The position numbers and the translations under genes were made by a program. Shown here piece after piece: positions 1-7,701 of a stretch of 38,209 bases of DNA (positions within the stretch are counted from its first letter, which is position 1; every line of letters starts with the position of its first letter). Source of the DNA: Pseudomonadales bacterium (GTDB lineage: Bacteria; Pseudomonadota; Gammaproteobacteria; Pseudomonadales; JAHRWD01); contig JAESUM010000088.1 of NCBI GenBank assembly GCA_016763075.1, positions 1-38,209 of the forward strand, given 5' to 3'. A model generated the notes under the pieces. The model had not been told where the DNA came from. It did no database searches and worked only from the letters and a program-made list of their open reading frames with translations.

Positions 1-122
1 GCGTTTCTGCGCCTGTCCCGGCGGCAGCAAATGACGAGTTGTTCCTTCTCATCGTCGAATTTTATCTGGTTGACGCACTGCCCTTTGAGGCCCAAAATGT
101 CCCGCTGGATGTCGATTCCCAT
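1..122 (-). CDS. Transposase N-terminus (ISL3-like), 5' partial gene cut by the window edge
   Basis: Forty codons are open from an ATG at 122 to the left edge. The protein begins MGIDIQRDILGLKGQCVNQ, continues with an acidic stretch (KFDDEKEQL) and then a CCRRDRRR basic segment. A short 'ILGLKG' opening followed by an Arg-rich, Cys-containing segment resembles the N-terminal zinc-ribbon part of ISL3-type DDE transposases. An in-frame TAG lies four codons upstream, so this ATG is the first available start; a weak ACAGG precedes it. The catalytic domain is outside the window, so whether the gene is intact is unknown. The match is recalled family resemblance, not a search. Confidence 0.55.
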   Translation of the reverse strand, partial: MGIDIQRDILGLKGQCVNQIKFDDEKEQLVICCRRDRRRN

Positions 123-217
123 AAACCTGTTCTATGTAGAGTTGTCAGAAGCCTTATATACCAACAGATTACGTGGGGATCGGCATCCTTTTTCACTCAT
201 AGAAGCGGCGAAGAGCC
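1..217 (-). mobile_element. Partial insertion sequence, ISL3-like, running off the left edge
   Basis: Reading the minus strand from 217, the element opens with GGCTCTTCGCCGCTTCTATG. The GGCTCTTC start is what I recall of ISL3-family terminal inverted repeats. A promoter-like TATATA and the start of a transposase reading frame on the same strand follow about 95 bases further in. The element therefore ends at 217 and its other end lies outside the window. ISL3 elements usually make 8-bp target duplications; the candidate copy here is AGCCTAAT at 218-225, which cannot be checked without the far end. The family call rests on the terminus plus the transposase N-terminus, both from memory. Confidence 0.6.
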
Positions 218-260
218 AGCCTAATCTTATTAATTCCTTTAAAAACAATGTATTGCATTA

Positions 261-298
261 GGTTGAGCGCGTGGCTTTTAACCAATTGGTCTCGAACC
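261..298 (+). pseudogene. tRNA-Lys(TTT) remnant
   Basis: TGGCTTTTAACCAATTGGTC (268-287 approximately) is the anticodon arm and variable region of a bacterial tRNA-Lys with TTT anticodon. It is preceded by GGTTGAGC, like the end of the D arm, and followed after a gap by TCGAACC, like the T loop. Several bases of the T stem are missing, and neither an acceptor stem nor a CCA end can be built, so it cannot fold as a tRNA. It lies 44 bases from the IS end. It may be a leftover of an integration or deletion at a tRNA-Lys gene. Confidence 0.6.
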
Positions 299-927
299 AT
301 TATCCCGGATGGCCCGCCCTTTTAAAGATCTGTAGCTCCTCAAGACTGAATAACACCTCAGCCCTGCCATGAGCTTAAAATACCGCGCTTGGCGTCTGGC
401 AGTCGAGTGTGCTCACAGGTGAAAGAGTCCAGCTTGCGTGGAAATAAATCTAGTGTGACTGCCAGCTCCGCAAAGCTGATTTGATCTATGTCCCCGTCCC
501 GGAAAAGAGTTAACTTGATGTTTGATGGTTACCCAGAGTTTCCTTTACTAATGACCTTCAGCAGGGCTAGCATTTGAAGCAAGGCCGTTTGCAGTGTGTG
601 TCAGCGTGAGAAGAAAAGTTAGTGTCCGATGCATGAGGCCCGCATCGTATGTTTACAGGTTTTTATACCAATTGTAAGGATAGGGTTTTGCTGAGTGCCG
701 GCTATGCTTTGCTGAAATGGGGTTTAGTTCATTACAGCAGGGTGGCTATAGTGGAAAACAGGCATGGGTGAGTGCTTGGGGGTTGTAAACCTACGTTCCA
801 CTGACGTTCCATAGAAGGGACAATCATAGACGGTGGTAGGCCGGGAGGTAGAAGTGGTAAGGCTGGAAAAATACTTAAGAATCAATGCATTAAGTGGCTT
901 GTTGTGGTCTTTCGAGGTTTTTCAGAA
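299..927. other. Long spacer without a supported gene
   Basis: Neither strand has a credible gene. The minus strand has short open stretches around 369-600 interrupted by TAA at about 525, giving peptides such as LQTALLQMLALLKVISKGN and ISFAELAVTLDLFPRKLDSF. These could be eroded coding DNA but match nothing I recognise. An ACGTTCCA direct repeat occurs near 793-811. Together with the adjacent IS end and tRNA-Lys remnant, the spacer looks like degraded accessory DNA. Confidence 0.4.
867..895 (-). terminator. Possible terminator of the tRNA-Leu transcript
   Basis: On the minus strand ACTTAA and TTAAGT form a 6-bp stem around an 11-base loop, followed by ATTTTTC. It lies about 33 bases beyond the tRNA 3' end. 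The stem is short and AT-rich, so the call is weak. Confidence 0.3.
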
Positions 928-1014
928 TGGTGCCCAGGAGAGGACTTGAACCTCCACGACCTTGCGATCACTAGCACCTGAAGCTAGCGTGTCTACCAAT
1001 TTCACCACCTGGGC
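928..1014 (-). tRNA. tRNA-Leu(CAG)
   Basis: An 87-nt tRNA on the minus strand. The acceptor stem pairs GCCCAGG with CCTGGGC, followed by A and an encoded CCA. The anticodon stem CTAGC/GCTAG encloses the loop TTCAGGT, giving anticodon CAG, which reads CUG leucine codons. The long variable arm around GTGATCGCAAGGTCGT is as expected for a class II tRNA, and the T arm GAGGTTCAAGTCCTC is intact. A tRNA-Leu beside rnr is also known in pseudomonads. Confidence 0.97.
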
Positions 1015-1060
1015 GTATCTTGCGTAGCGCCGTAGAAACCGGCGCTGGAAGAGGGCGCGC

Positions 1061-1089
1061 ACTGTACCGAGCAGCCAAAAGGTTGTCAA
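1061..1089 (-). promoter_or_regulatory. Sigma-70 promoter of tRNA-Leu with GC-rich discriminator
   Basis: On the minus strand TTGACA (1089-1084) and TACAGT (1066-1061) are separated by exactly 17 bases. They are followed by GCGCGCCC, a GC-rich discriminator typical of stable-RNA promoters under (p)ppGpp/DksA control. The expected start near 1054 leaves a leader of about 40 nt before the tRNA 5' end at 1014. Confidence 0.82.
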
Positions 1090-1257
1090 GGACTTGTCAT
1101 ATTGGCCGTGCTATCATTCGCGGATTCAACGACGTTCAAAAAAACGGTCACAAACTGGCCGGGTCAACGTGTTGATCTACGCCTATCCTTATTACGCCCC
1201 CTCTATTTATAGCCCCACAAAATAGTCCCTTAATTAGCCCACGCTGGCTGGTACTGA

Positions 1258-4020
1258 ATGCCTAAATCCAAAAAACCGAATGACCCCTACGCCTCCCGTG
1301 AAGCCGGACGTTACGACAACCCGATTCCAAGTCGCGAATTTATTCAAGAACACCTGAAAAACCGCAAAGGCCCCGCCAATTTTGACCATTTGGTTGACGA
1401 GCTAGGCCTGACATCCGAAGGCTCCCACGAAGCACTGGGCCGTCGGCTTAAAGCTATGGTGCGTGATGGCCAGTTACTGCGCAATCGCCGCGATGGCTAC
1501 GCCCCGGTAGATAAACTCGATCTTATTAAAGGCCGGGTTCAAGGTCACCGTGATGGTTTTGGGTTTTTGATTCCTGAAGATGGCTCAAGTGATTACTACC
1601 TCGGTAGCCGCCAAATGGAACAAGTGTTCGATGGCGATATCGTACTGGCGCGCGAGAAAAACGACAAATGGTCTCGGCGCCGCGAAGCCGCCATTGTCGA
1701 AGTCGTCGAGCGCTCGATACAACGTATTGTTGGCCGTTACTTTGAAGAAAACGGCATTAGCTATGTAACTCCAGAAAGTCGGCGTATCAGCCAAGACGTG
1801 ATGATCCCGCCGGATGCCCGTGGCGATGCAAAACATGGCCAATACGTGTTGGCAGAAATCACCGAACAGCCAGGCCTTCGGCATCGTGCCATGGGTAACA
1901 TTACCGAAGTGCTGGGCGAAGCATCGGACCCCGGGGTAGAAGTTGAAGTAGCGATACGGCAGTTTCAGATCCCCCATACATGGGGTGATGATGTTGAAGA
2001 AGCGCTTCAAACCCTAGCCGAAGAAGTACGTGAGCAAGATAAATTTAACCGTTTTGATCTACGGGATTTACCCTTCGTAACCATCGACGGTGAAGATGCG
2101 CGAGACTTTGACGATGCGGTATATTGCCACGCGAAAAAAAGCGGCGGATGGACATTGTTCGTGGCGATTGCAGATGTCTCGCACTATATTCAGCCTGGCT
2201 CGGCGCTAGACCGCGAAGCTATTCAACGTGGTACATCGGTTTATTTTCCCGATCACGTAGTCCCTATGTTGCCAGAACTACTCTCTAACGGGTTGTGCTC
2301 GTTAAAGCCAAAGGTTGATCGACTGTGCATGGTTTGCGAGCTTAGCATTGGCCCAGCTGGCCGCGTTGGCGGTTACGAGTTTTATGAAGCCGTGATGCAT
2401 TCGCAAGCAAGGCTAACCTACAATCAGGTGGGGGCTTTTCTTGACGATTCGGGTTCCGCTGAAGCTGAAATTATTCAAAAGCTAAATCCAGATCTGATCG
2501 AACCCATTGAAGAGCTGCACAAACTCTATGGTGCATTACGCAGCGCGCGTTCTGCCCGTGGCACGATTGATTTTGATACCGTTGAAACTCGCATTGTGTT
2601 TGGCGAAAACCGAAAAATTGAAGAGATTGTTCCCACCACGCGAAACGATGCACACAAAATAATTGAAGAATGCATGCTTGCGGCAAACGTGGCCACCGCA
2701 CGTTTTCTTGAAAAATCTGAACTCGAATGTTTGTACCGCGTTCACGAAACCCCATCAGAAGAAAAACTAAAAAACCTACGGGAATTTCTTGGCGAATTAG
2801 GTTTGAGTTTGGGTGGCGGTAACAAACCAAAGCCGCGTGAATACCAAACGTTATTATCGAGCATTTTGGAACGGCCTGATTTTAGGTTAATTCAAACCGT
2901 AATGCTGCGATCATTAAAGCAAGCGGTGTACCAGCCGGAAAACTTAGGCCACTTTGGTTTGGCGTACAGCAGCTATGCGCATTTCACTTCGCCCATTCGG
3001 CGTTACCCTGATTTATTAGTGCACCGTGCTATTCGCTCATTAATTCGCTCCGAAAAACCAATAGAACATGTGAAGCGTTTTGAAACTGCGCAGGTATTAA
3101 CCCAGCAACAAAGTTACCCCTATGGCATGGCAGAAATGCTGCAGTTCGGCGAGCATAGCTCAATGACCGAACGCCGTGCAGATGAAGCCACCCGCGATGT
3201 AACCGATTGGCTCAAATGCGTATACGTACAAGACCGAGTAGGCGAAGAGTTTGAAGGCATCGTTACTGCCGTGACCTCCTTTGGTTTATTCGTAGAGTTG
3301 GAAAATTTATATGTAGAAGGCTTAGTTCACATTACTGCCCTGGCCAACGACTACTATCATTTTGATAAAGTAAAACATCGTTTAGTGGGCGAACGCACCG
3401 GAAAAGTATTCCGTCTCGGCGATTCAATTCGTGTGCGTGTTATGCGCGTAAGCGTAGACGAAAAGAAAATAGATTTTGAAGCGGCTGATGGCGGATCTTC
3501 CTCCAAGGGTGGAAAAGGAGCGGGAAGAGGAAAGAGCCCAGGATCTGAAAAAAGAAAAGGCCCCGGCAAAGCGCGGGGTAAAAATTCCCGCCCAAATAAC
3601 AACAGAAACCTCGGGTCAAGCGAAAGAACCCAGAGCGCTGTAGAAGGCTCAAACAAAGACGAAGCGCGTAAAGAATCTAACACTAGAACCGCAAAAACCA
3701 AACGCAAGCCCAGCAGAAAAAACCGAAAAGGCAAAGCAGAAAGAAACGCCGCCGCTAAAGGTATATCTAAACCAGAAAGCATTATGCGTGGCAATGGCAA
3801 TGAAAAGTCCGCCAGTGATAAAACCAATAGTGATAAGCCTAAAGGCGAAACCCCTAAAGCTGCGGAGAGTAAGAAAAAACCAAAAAGAAGGCCAAAGCAC
3901 CCGCCAAAAAATAAATCAAAAAACAAACCTGGTGCTGCGGCCAATGCTTCCAAAACCGATGCCCCAAAAACAAAAGCACCTATTACAAAAGAACCTAAAA
4001 CAAAAACTAAACCAGAATAA
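1258..4020 (+). CDS. rnr: Ribonuclease R, with a long basic C-terminal tail
   Basis: A 3'-5' exoribonuclease that degrades structured RNA, takes part in rRNA and tmRNA-linked mRNA turnover, and acts in the cytoplasm. The N-terminus (PNDPYASREAGRYDNPIPSRE) aligns with the start of RNase R and leads into a winged-helix domain (about 20-90). Cold-shock domains follow at about 88-240 (VQGHRDGFGFLIPED). The RNB domain begins near 260 with the catalytic Asp cluster DGEDARDFDDAV (277-288), and HFTSPIRRYPDLLVHR lies at 575-590. An S1 domain spans about 662-742. The last 180 residues are Lys/Ser/Pro/Ala-rich low complexity, making the protein about 100 residues longer than E. coli RNase R. There is no strong Shine-Dalgarno, but the start fits the family. 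rlmB begins 5 bases after the stop. Confidence 0.96.
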   Translation: MPKSKKPNDPYASREAGRYDNPIPSREFIQEHLKNRKGPANFDHLVDELGLTSEGSHEALGRRLKAMVRDGQLLRNRRDGYAPVDKLDLIKGRVQGHRDGFGFLIPEDGSSDYYLGSRQMEQVFDGDIVLAREKNDKWSRRREAAIVEVVERSIQRIVGRYFEENGISYVTPESRRISQDVMIPPDARGDAKHGQYVLAEITEQPGLRHRAMGNITEVLGEASDPGVEVEVAIRQFQIPHTWGDDVEEALQTLAEEVREQDKFNRFDLRDLPFVTIDGEDARDFDDAVYCHAKKSGGWTLFVAIADVSHYIQPGSALDREAIQRGTSVYFPDHVVPMLPELLSNGLCSLKPKVDRLCMVCELSIGPAGRVGGYEFYEAVMHSQARLTYNQVGAFLDDSGSAEAEIIQKLNPDLIEPIEELHKLYGALRSARSARGTIDFDTVETRIVFGENRKIEEIVPTTRNDAHKIIEECMLAANVATARFLEKSELECLYRVHETPSEEKLKNLREFLGELGLSLGGGNKPKPREYQTLLSSILERPDFRLIQTVMLRSLKQAVYQPENLGHFGLAYSSYAHFTSPIRRYPDLLVHRAIRSLIRSEKPIEHVKRFETAQVLTQQQSYPYGMAEMLQFGEHSSMTERRADEATRDVTDWLKCVYVQDRVGEEFEGIVTAVTSFGLFVELENLYVEGLVHITALANDYYHFDKVKHRLVGERTGKVFRLGDSIRVRVMRVSVDEKKIDFEAADGGSSSKGGKGAGRGKSPGSEKRKGPGKARGKNSRPNNNRNLGSSERTQSAVEGSNKDEARKESNTRTAKTKRKPSRKNRKGKAERNAAAKGISKPESIMRGNGNEKSASDKTNSDKPKGETPKAAESKKKPKRRPKHPPKNKSKNKPGAAANASKTDAPKTKAPITKEPKTKTKPE

Positions 4021-4025
4021 ACTTC

Positions 4026-4778
4026 ATGAAAGAACAACCTAAACAAAGTTGGATATACGGCATTCACGCAGTAGAGCGGTTGCTTAAAGGCTCGCCAGAA
4101 CGTGTAGAAAAAATAGTAGTTCTGCGTGGCCGCCAAGATGCAGCCATAGAAGCCGTAGAGCTACAAGCCCACAAACACAAAATACCCGTCAGTGCAGTTG
4201 AGCGTAAAGAGATCGACAAAATTGCCCCGGGGGTTCACCAAGGTGTAGCAGCCTTGTGCGAAGCCCGCGTACCGCTTACTGAAAAACAACTGTGGCCACT
4301 GCTTGAAACGATGCAAGAGCCGCTGTTGATTTTGATACTCGATGGCGTAACAGACCCACACAATTTAGGCGCTTGTTTACGAACCGCAGAAGCTGCCGGC
4401 GTACACGCAGTGCTCGTACCTAAAGATAAATCTGTGGGTTTAACGCCAGTGGTAGAAAAGGTCGCTTGTGGCGCAGTTGAGCTAGTGCCTTTTGTGCAAA
4501 TTACCAACCTTGCGCGCGTAATGGATAAGCTTAAAGAGAAAGGCATCTGGATTGTCGGCACCGACGACGAAGCACCACAAACCATGTTCGATCTAGATTA
4601 CCGTGGCTCCATCGCCATGATAATGGGCTCAGAAGGAAAGGGCCTAAGGCGCCTAACCAAAGAAAATTGCGACTGGCTTGCCTCTATTCCAATGGCAGGG
4701 AAAGTGGAAAGTTTGAATGTGTCTGTCGCTACAGGGGTTTGTTTGTATGAAGTGGTGCGTCAGCGAATGGGCGAGTAA
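4026..4778 (+). CDS. rlmB: 23S rRNA (guanosine-2251-2'-O)-methyltransferase RlmB
   Basis: A SPOUT-class methyltransferase that uses SAM to methylate the ribose of G2251 in the 23S rRNA P loop. An N-terminal substrate-binding domain (WIYGIHAVERLLKGSPERVE, about 9-75) is followed by the SpoU domain with its three motifs: DPHNLGACLRTAEAAG near 110-125, IMGSEGKGLRRL near 198-210, and IPMAGKVESLNVSVATGV near 219-236. The last forms the trefoil-knot SAM site. At 250 residues it is a normal length. It sits directly behind rnr, the usual gammaproteobacterial pair, and is probably co-transcribed with it. Confidence 0.97.
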   Translation: MKEQPKQSWIYGIHAVERLLKGSPERVEKIVVLRGRQDAAIEAVELQAHKHKIPVSAVERKEIDKIAPGVHQGVAALCEARVPLTEKQLWPLLETMQEPLLILILDGVTDPHNLGACLRTAEAAGVHAVLVPKDKSVGLTPVVEKVACGAVELVPFVQITNLARVMDKLKEKGIWIVGTDDEAPQTMFDLDYRGSIAMIMGSEGKGLRRLTKENCDWLASIPMAGKVESLNVSVATGVCLYEVVRQRMGE

Positions 4779-4790
4779 GGTGCTTTTGAC

Positions 4791-4811
4791 GGTACGTACA
4801 TTGTACGTGCC
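4791..4811. repeat. Inverted repeat downstream of rlmB
   Basis: GGTACGTAC, ATT, GTACGTGCC forms a 9-bp hairpin with one G-T pair, 12 bases after the rlmB stop. It has no T tract, so it is a weak candidate terminator or an mRNA 3'-end stabiliser for rnr-rlmB. Confidence 0.4.
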
Positions 4812-4927
4812 TACGAATAGGCTTAAATGCCTTGATCCTGAATGAATTAGATTATGCAAAGATCAAAGCATATCGAACTAGCGTCACCAAGAAAATCACA
4901 GATTTGAAAGAATGCGCACCCTAAGTA

Positions 4928-5188
4928 TCAGCCAGTGATCAAATCAGCCAGAATAATTATTATCTTCGGCCTCAAATAATTGACTCGTTGAGCACTTTTC
5001 AGGTCACTCCACTCGTATATTTGGCTTATTGTTGTATTGTCAGAAGCCCCTATTAATGTGTAGTTACTTGTAACCGTGCTGTTTGGCGCGGCTATAATTT
5101 CTTCGTGTAGGCTTTTTAAAACGCCTGTTTTTTCGCGTTATTTTCCGGTTTCTGTTTTGAATACGAAAATTTCAGTTGCTGGATTCAT
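4928..5188 (-). pseudogene. Decayed small gene, possibly a dimeric alpha/beta-barrel (ABM-like) protein
   Basis: An ATG at 5188, preceded on the minus strand by AAGAAAGG, starts MNPATEIFVFKTETGK and hits TAA at codon 17 (5140-5138). The same frame continues for 69 codons with protein-like composition (REKTGVLKSLHEEIIAAPNS, then YTLIGASDNTTISQIYEWSDLKSAQRV) to a TGA at 4928. After SAQRV the frame turns into an Ile-rich run, while another frame reads QLFEAEDNN, which suggests a second lesion. The pattern of an N-terminal strand, a helix with HEEI and a Y-W-x-DLxSA segment resembles small antibiotic-biosynthesis-monooxygenase-fold proteins. That is recalled resemblance, and the family is uncertain. 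It lies divergently to an intact ABM gene. Confidence 0.45.
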
Positions 5189-5337
5189 GGGTTGTACCTT
5201 TCTTCCGGTTTGGGTTTTTAATGCTTGTCTAAAGCTTGCTCATAACTTTTGTGTGAAAAGAGCCTACTTCAAGTTGTAGTTACACGTGCTATGAATGCTA
5301 ATGAGTAACTTCCCCTGAAACAATAAAGGAATGCCTT

Positions 5338-5652
5338 ATGAATCACGTTGAAACACCCTGTTATGCGGTTATTTTTACCGCTACGCTCACGTCGGATACC
5401 GACGGTTACGCTGAAATGGCTAAAAAGATGAATGCTTTAGCCGCGGATCAGCCGGGCTTTTTGGGAGTGCGTGGCGTGACCAAAAACAACCGAGAAATCA
5501 CGGTAACCTATTGGCGCACGCTGGAGGATATTCAGGCATGGAAGGAGCACCCAAACCACGCTGCGGCGCAAGCGTTGGGTAAGAGTAAATGGTATAGCGA
5601 TTATCAGGTAGAGATTGCAAAAATGGAGCGTGGTTATTCGCACTCGGGGTAG
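5338..5652 (+). CDS. Antibiotic biosynthesis monooxygenase (ABM) domain protein
   Basis: A 104-residue single-domain protein of the ABM dimeric ferredoxin-like fold, a family that includes small cofactor-free oxygenases and haem-degrading enzymes. The motifs DGYAEMAKKMNALAADQPGF (21-41) and VTYWRTLEDIQAWKEHPNH (about 60-78) are typical of the 'YadE/HmoA-like' ABM subgroup, and the C-terminal KWYSDYQVEIAKMERGY completes the barrel. AAAGGA lies 8 bases before the ATG. The gene stands alone and is followed by a hairpin terminator. The substrate cannot be read from the sequence; many members are annotated only by fold. Confidence 0.85.
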   Translation: MNHVETPCYAVIFTATLTSDTDGYAEMAKKMNALAADQPGFLGVRGVTKNNREITVTYWRTLEDIQAWKEHPNHAAAQALGKSKWYSDYQVEIAKMERGYSHSG

Positions 5653-5707
5653 TTTTTAATGGCTACTTAAGGCGTTAGGGCGCGAATAATTTGCGAGTTG
5701 AAAATAG

Positions 5708-5769
5708 AGCCACCGGCTAGTCTAGGCAATGTTAATAGGCAATATTAAGTAGCTAGGCGGTGGCTTTTT
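5708..5769 (+). terminator. Hairpin terminator between the ABM gene and bamD
   Basis: AGCCACCGGCTAG (5708-5720) pairs with CTAGGCGGTGGCT (5753-5765) over 13 positions with one mismatch, around a 32-base loop, and is followed by TTTTT. The T tract favours termination of plus-strand transcription from the ABM gene. On the minus strand the tail is only CTATTTT, so it may also weakly serve the convergent bamD. Confidence 0.65.
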
Positions 5770-5782
5770 GTTTGGCAGGGTT

Positions 5783-6553
5783 TTATGAGGCTGGGAAGTT
5801 TTTGTTGATGAGTTGTTCGGTGTCTTTAACCAAGTCGTCGAGCTTGAGAGCGCGATAGGACTCTAGCATTAGGTTTAGGCCATCGACTACGGATGGGGTC
5901 GATGGGTAGTTATCGACTACATATTGGCCACGGTTGGCTGCGGCAACGTATGCACCACGGGTGATGTAGTAACGCCCAACGGCAATTTCATAGGCAGCTA
6001 AGCGGTCGCGCAGATACACCATACGGGCCCGGGCATCGGGTACGTATTCGCTATTGGGGAAGCGTTTTAGCAGTTGGTAGAACTCTGCGAAGGCTTCGCG
6101 GGCGCGGCCTGGGTCTTTGTCGTTGGTGCTGGTGGGCAGGTAACGTTCAACAAACCCGATATCCATCTCATAAAGTGCTACACCTTTTAGGTAGTAGGCA
6201 TAATCTACTTTTGGATGCTGGGGGTTTAGCCGAATAAACCGGTCAGCGGTGGCGATGCCGGCTTCAGGTTCAAAGTTTTTGGTGTAGGCGAAAATCAGCT
6301 CTAGTTGTGCTTGTTGGGCGTATTTTCCAAAGGGAAAGCGTGATTCAAGTTTTTGGAAAAGTTCGATGGCTTCGGAGTGTTGACCAATGTCCATCGATGC
6401 TTCGGCACGTTGGTAAATTTCGTATTCTGCCAACGAGGCGGTTTCGTCGGATTCTTCTTCAGATTCGGGGTTTGAGCTACAGCCGCTAAACAATGCAAGC
6501 AAGCTGATGAGTAGAATAATTCGTAGAGATAACTGTTTTGTAAACATATGCAT
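5783..6553 (-). CDS. bamD: Outer-membrane assembly lipoprotein BamD
   Basis: The essential TPR lipoprotein of the BAM complex, which contacts BamA and helps insert beta-barrel proteins into the outer membrane. A lipoprotein signal peptide (residues 1-24) ends in the lipobox LFSG before Cys25. An acidic linker (PESEEESDE) and five TPR-like helical repeats follow, including YEIYQRAEASMDIGQHSEAI, ESRFPFGKYAQQAQLELIFA and RFPNSEYVPDARARM. The length of 256 is normal for the family. The ATG two codons later is an alternative start. It is divergent from rluD, the standard gammaproteobacterial arrangement. Confidence 0.96.
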   Translation of the reverse strand: MHMFTKQLSLRIILLISLLALFSGCSSNPESEEESDETASLAEYEIYQRAEASMDIGQHSEAIELFQKLESRFPFGKYAQQAQLELIFAYTKNFEPEAGIATADRFIRLNPQHPKVDYAYYLKGVALYEMDIGFVERYLPTSTNDKDPGRAREAFAEFYQLLKRFPNSEYVPDARARMVYLRDRLAAYEIAVGRYYITRGAYVAAANRGQYVVDNYPSTPSVVDGLNLMLESYRALKLDDLVKDTEQLINKNFPAS

Positions 6554-6573
6554 CGATAGGCTCGAAGTCAGCG

Positions 6574-6594
6574 TATAATCGGGCCGCCATTATA
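6574..6594. promoter_or_regulatory. Back-to-back -10 elements in the bamD/rluD divergent region
   Basis: TATAAT occurs on the plus strand at 6574-6579 and on the minus strand at 6594-6589, within the 179-bp region between bamD and rluD. The minus-strand copy is well placed for bamD, with a leader of about 30 nt. No convincing -35 hexamer accompanies either, so these are candidate promoters only. Confidence 0.4.
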
Positions 6595-6732
6595 AGCACA
6601 AAAACGCTACAAAGCCGTATGGATGCTGAAAAAGGCGCTAAATCAGCGGGCTTCACGGAGCATTCACTGGCTTCAGCGGCCCAAAAGATTGATTGAGAGA
6701 ATATTCTCGTTTTACTAGATGAACCTTATTAG

Positions 6733-7701
6733 ATGACCGAACCAGAAAAAATTTCATTGCAGGCCGAAATTCCTGAAGAACTTGACGGAGCACGGCTGGA
6801 TCAAGCCGCCGCTAAACTGTTTGCCACGTATTCGCGGTCCCGTTTAAAGCTATGGATAGAAGCCGGCGAACTCACGGTAGATGGGCAAAGCCAGCGACCG
6901 CGCCAAAAGGTTAGAGAAGGGCAGGTCGTTCGTATTGAAACGGAGCTTGATGCCCCTGATGAATGGGAACCGCAAAAGATTGATTTGAACGTGGTGTATG
7001 AAGATGACCACATTGTGTTGATCAACAAACCCGCTGGTTTTGTGGTGCACCCCGGTGCCGGAAACTGGTCTGGCACGTTGCTTAATGGGCTGTTGCACCG
7101 TTACCCAGAGCTGGCGCAAATACCCAGAGCCGGCATTGTTCATCGTATCGATAAAGACACCACCGGTTTAATGGTGGTGGCACGAACGCTGCGCTCGCAT
7201 ACGCGTTTGGTTCGGCAGTTGGAAAAACGCAACATGACGCGCCAATACGAGGCAGTCACCCAAGGGGTGATGGTCGGCGGCGGTACGGTTAACAAACCAA
7301 TGGGCCGGCATCCGGTTCACCGCAAAAAAATGGCCGTCATCGAACACGGCGGCAAACCCGCGGTTACTCATTACCGTGTGGTGAAGCGCTTTCGTACCCA
7401 CACGCATATTCGCGTTCAACTAGAAACCGGCCGTACCCACCAAATTAGGGTGCACATGGCGCATATTCGCTATCCGCTGTTGGGGGATCCGGTTTATTTG
7501 GGCCGATCAAGACTACCCGCAGGTGGCACCCCAGAGTTTAAAGAGACCATGCTGCGCTTTGGCCGGCAAGCGTTACACGCCAAGTTTTTGGCCTTCGAGC
7601 ACCCTGATACTGGCGAATGGATGGAGTGGGAAATACCCCTTCCCGACGACATGCTGGCGCTAATAGAAGTATTGAACGAAGACAAACGAGACCATGAATG
7701 A
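6733..7701 (+). CDS. rluD: 23S rRNA pseudouridine(1911/1915/1917) synthase RluD
   Basis: Makes the three pseudouridines in helix 69 of 23S rRNA. An S4 RNA-binding domain (about 17-75, LDGARLDQAAAKLFATYSRS) precedes the RluA-type catalytic domain. The catalytic Asp140 is in HRIDKDTTGLMV (137-148), with the supporting motifs INKPAGFVVHPGAGN near 97-111 and LETGRTHQIRVHMAH near 235-250. At 322 residues it is close to E. coli RluD. The following gene overlaps it by 8 bases, so the two are translationally coupled. Confidence 0.97.
   Translation: MTEPEKISLQAEIPEELDGARLDQAAAKLFATYSRSRLKLWIEAGELTVDGQSQRPRQKVREGQVVRIETELDAPDEWEPQKIDLNVVYEDDHIVLINKPAGFVVHPGAGNWSGTLLNGLLHRYPELAQIPRAGIVHRIDKDTTGLMVVARTLRSHTRLVRQLEKRNMTRQYEAVTQGVMVGGGTVNKPMGRHPVHRKKMAVIEHGGKPAVTHYRVVKRFRTHTHIRVQLETGRTHQIRVHMAHIRYPLLGDPVYLGRSRLPAGGTPEFKETMLRFGRQALHAKFLAFEHPDTGEWMEWEIPLPDDMLALIEVLNEDKRDHE

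Noticed and set aside
31-261. 76-codon plus-strand open frame at the left end
   Set aside because: It is antisense to the transposase start and crosses the IS boundary; no protein-like pattern.
3357-4136. 259-codon open frame antisense to the rnr tail
   Set aside because: It arises from the Lys-rich low-complexity codons of RNase R read backwards, giving a Leu/Phe-rich nonsense protein.
5076-5279. 67-codon plus-strand open frame
   Set aside because: No Shine-Dalgarno, Phe/Cys-rich composition, and it lies opposite the decayed gene, which explains the sequence better.
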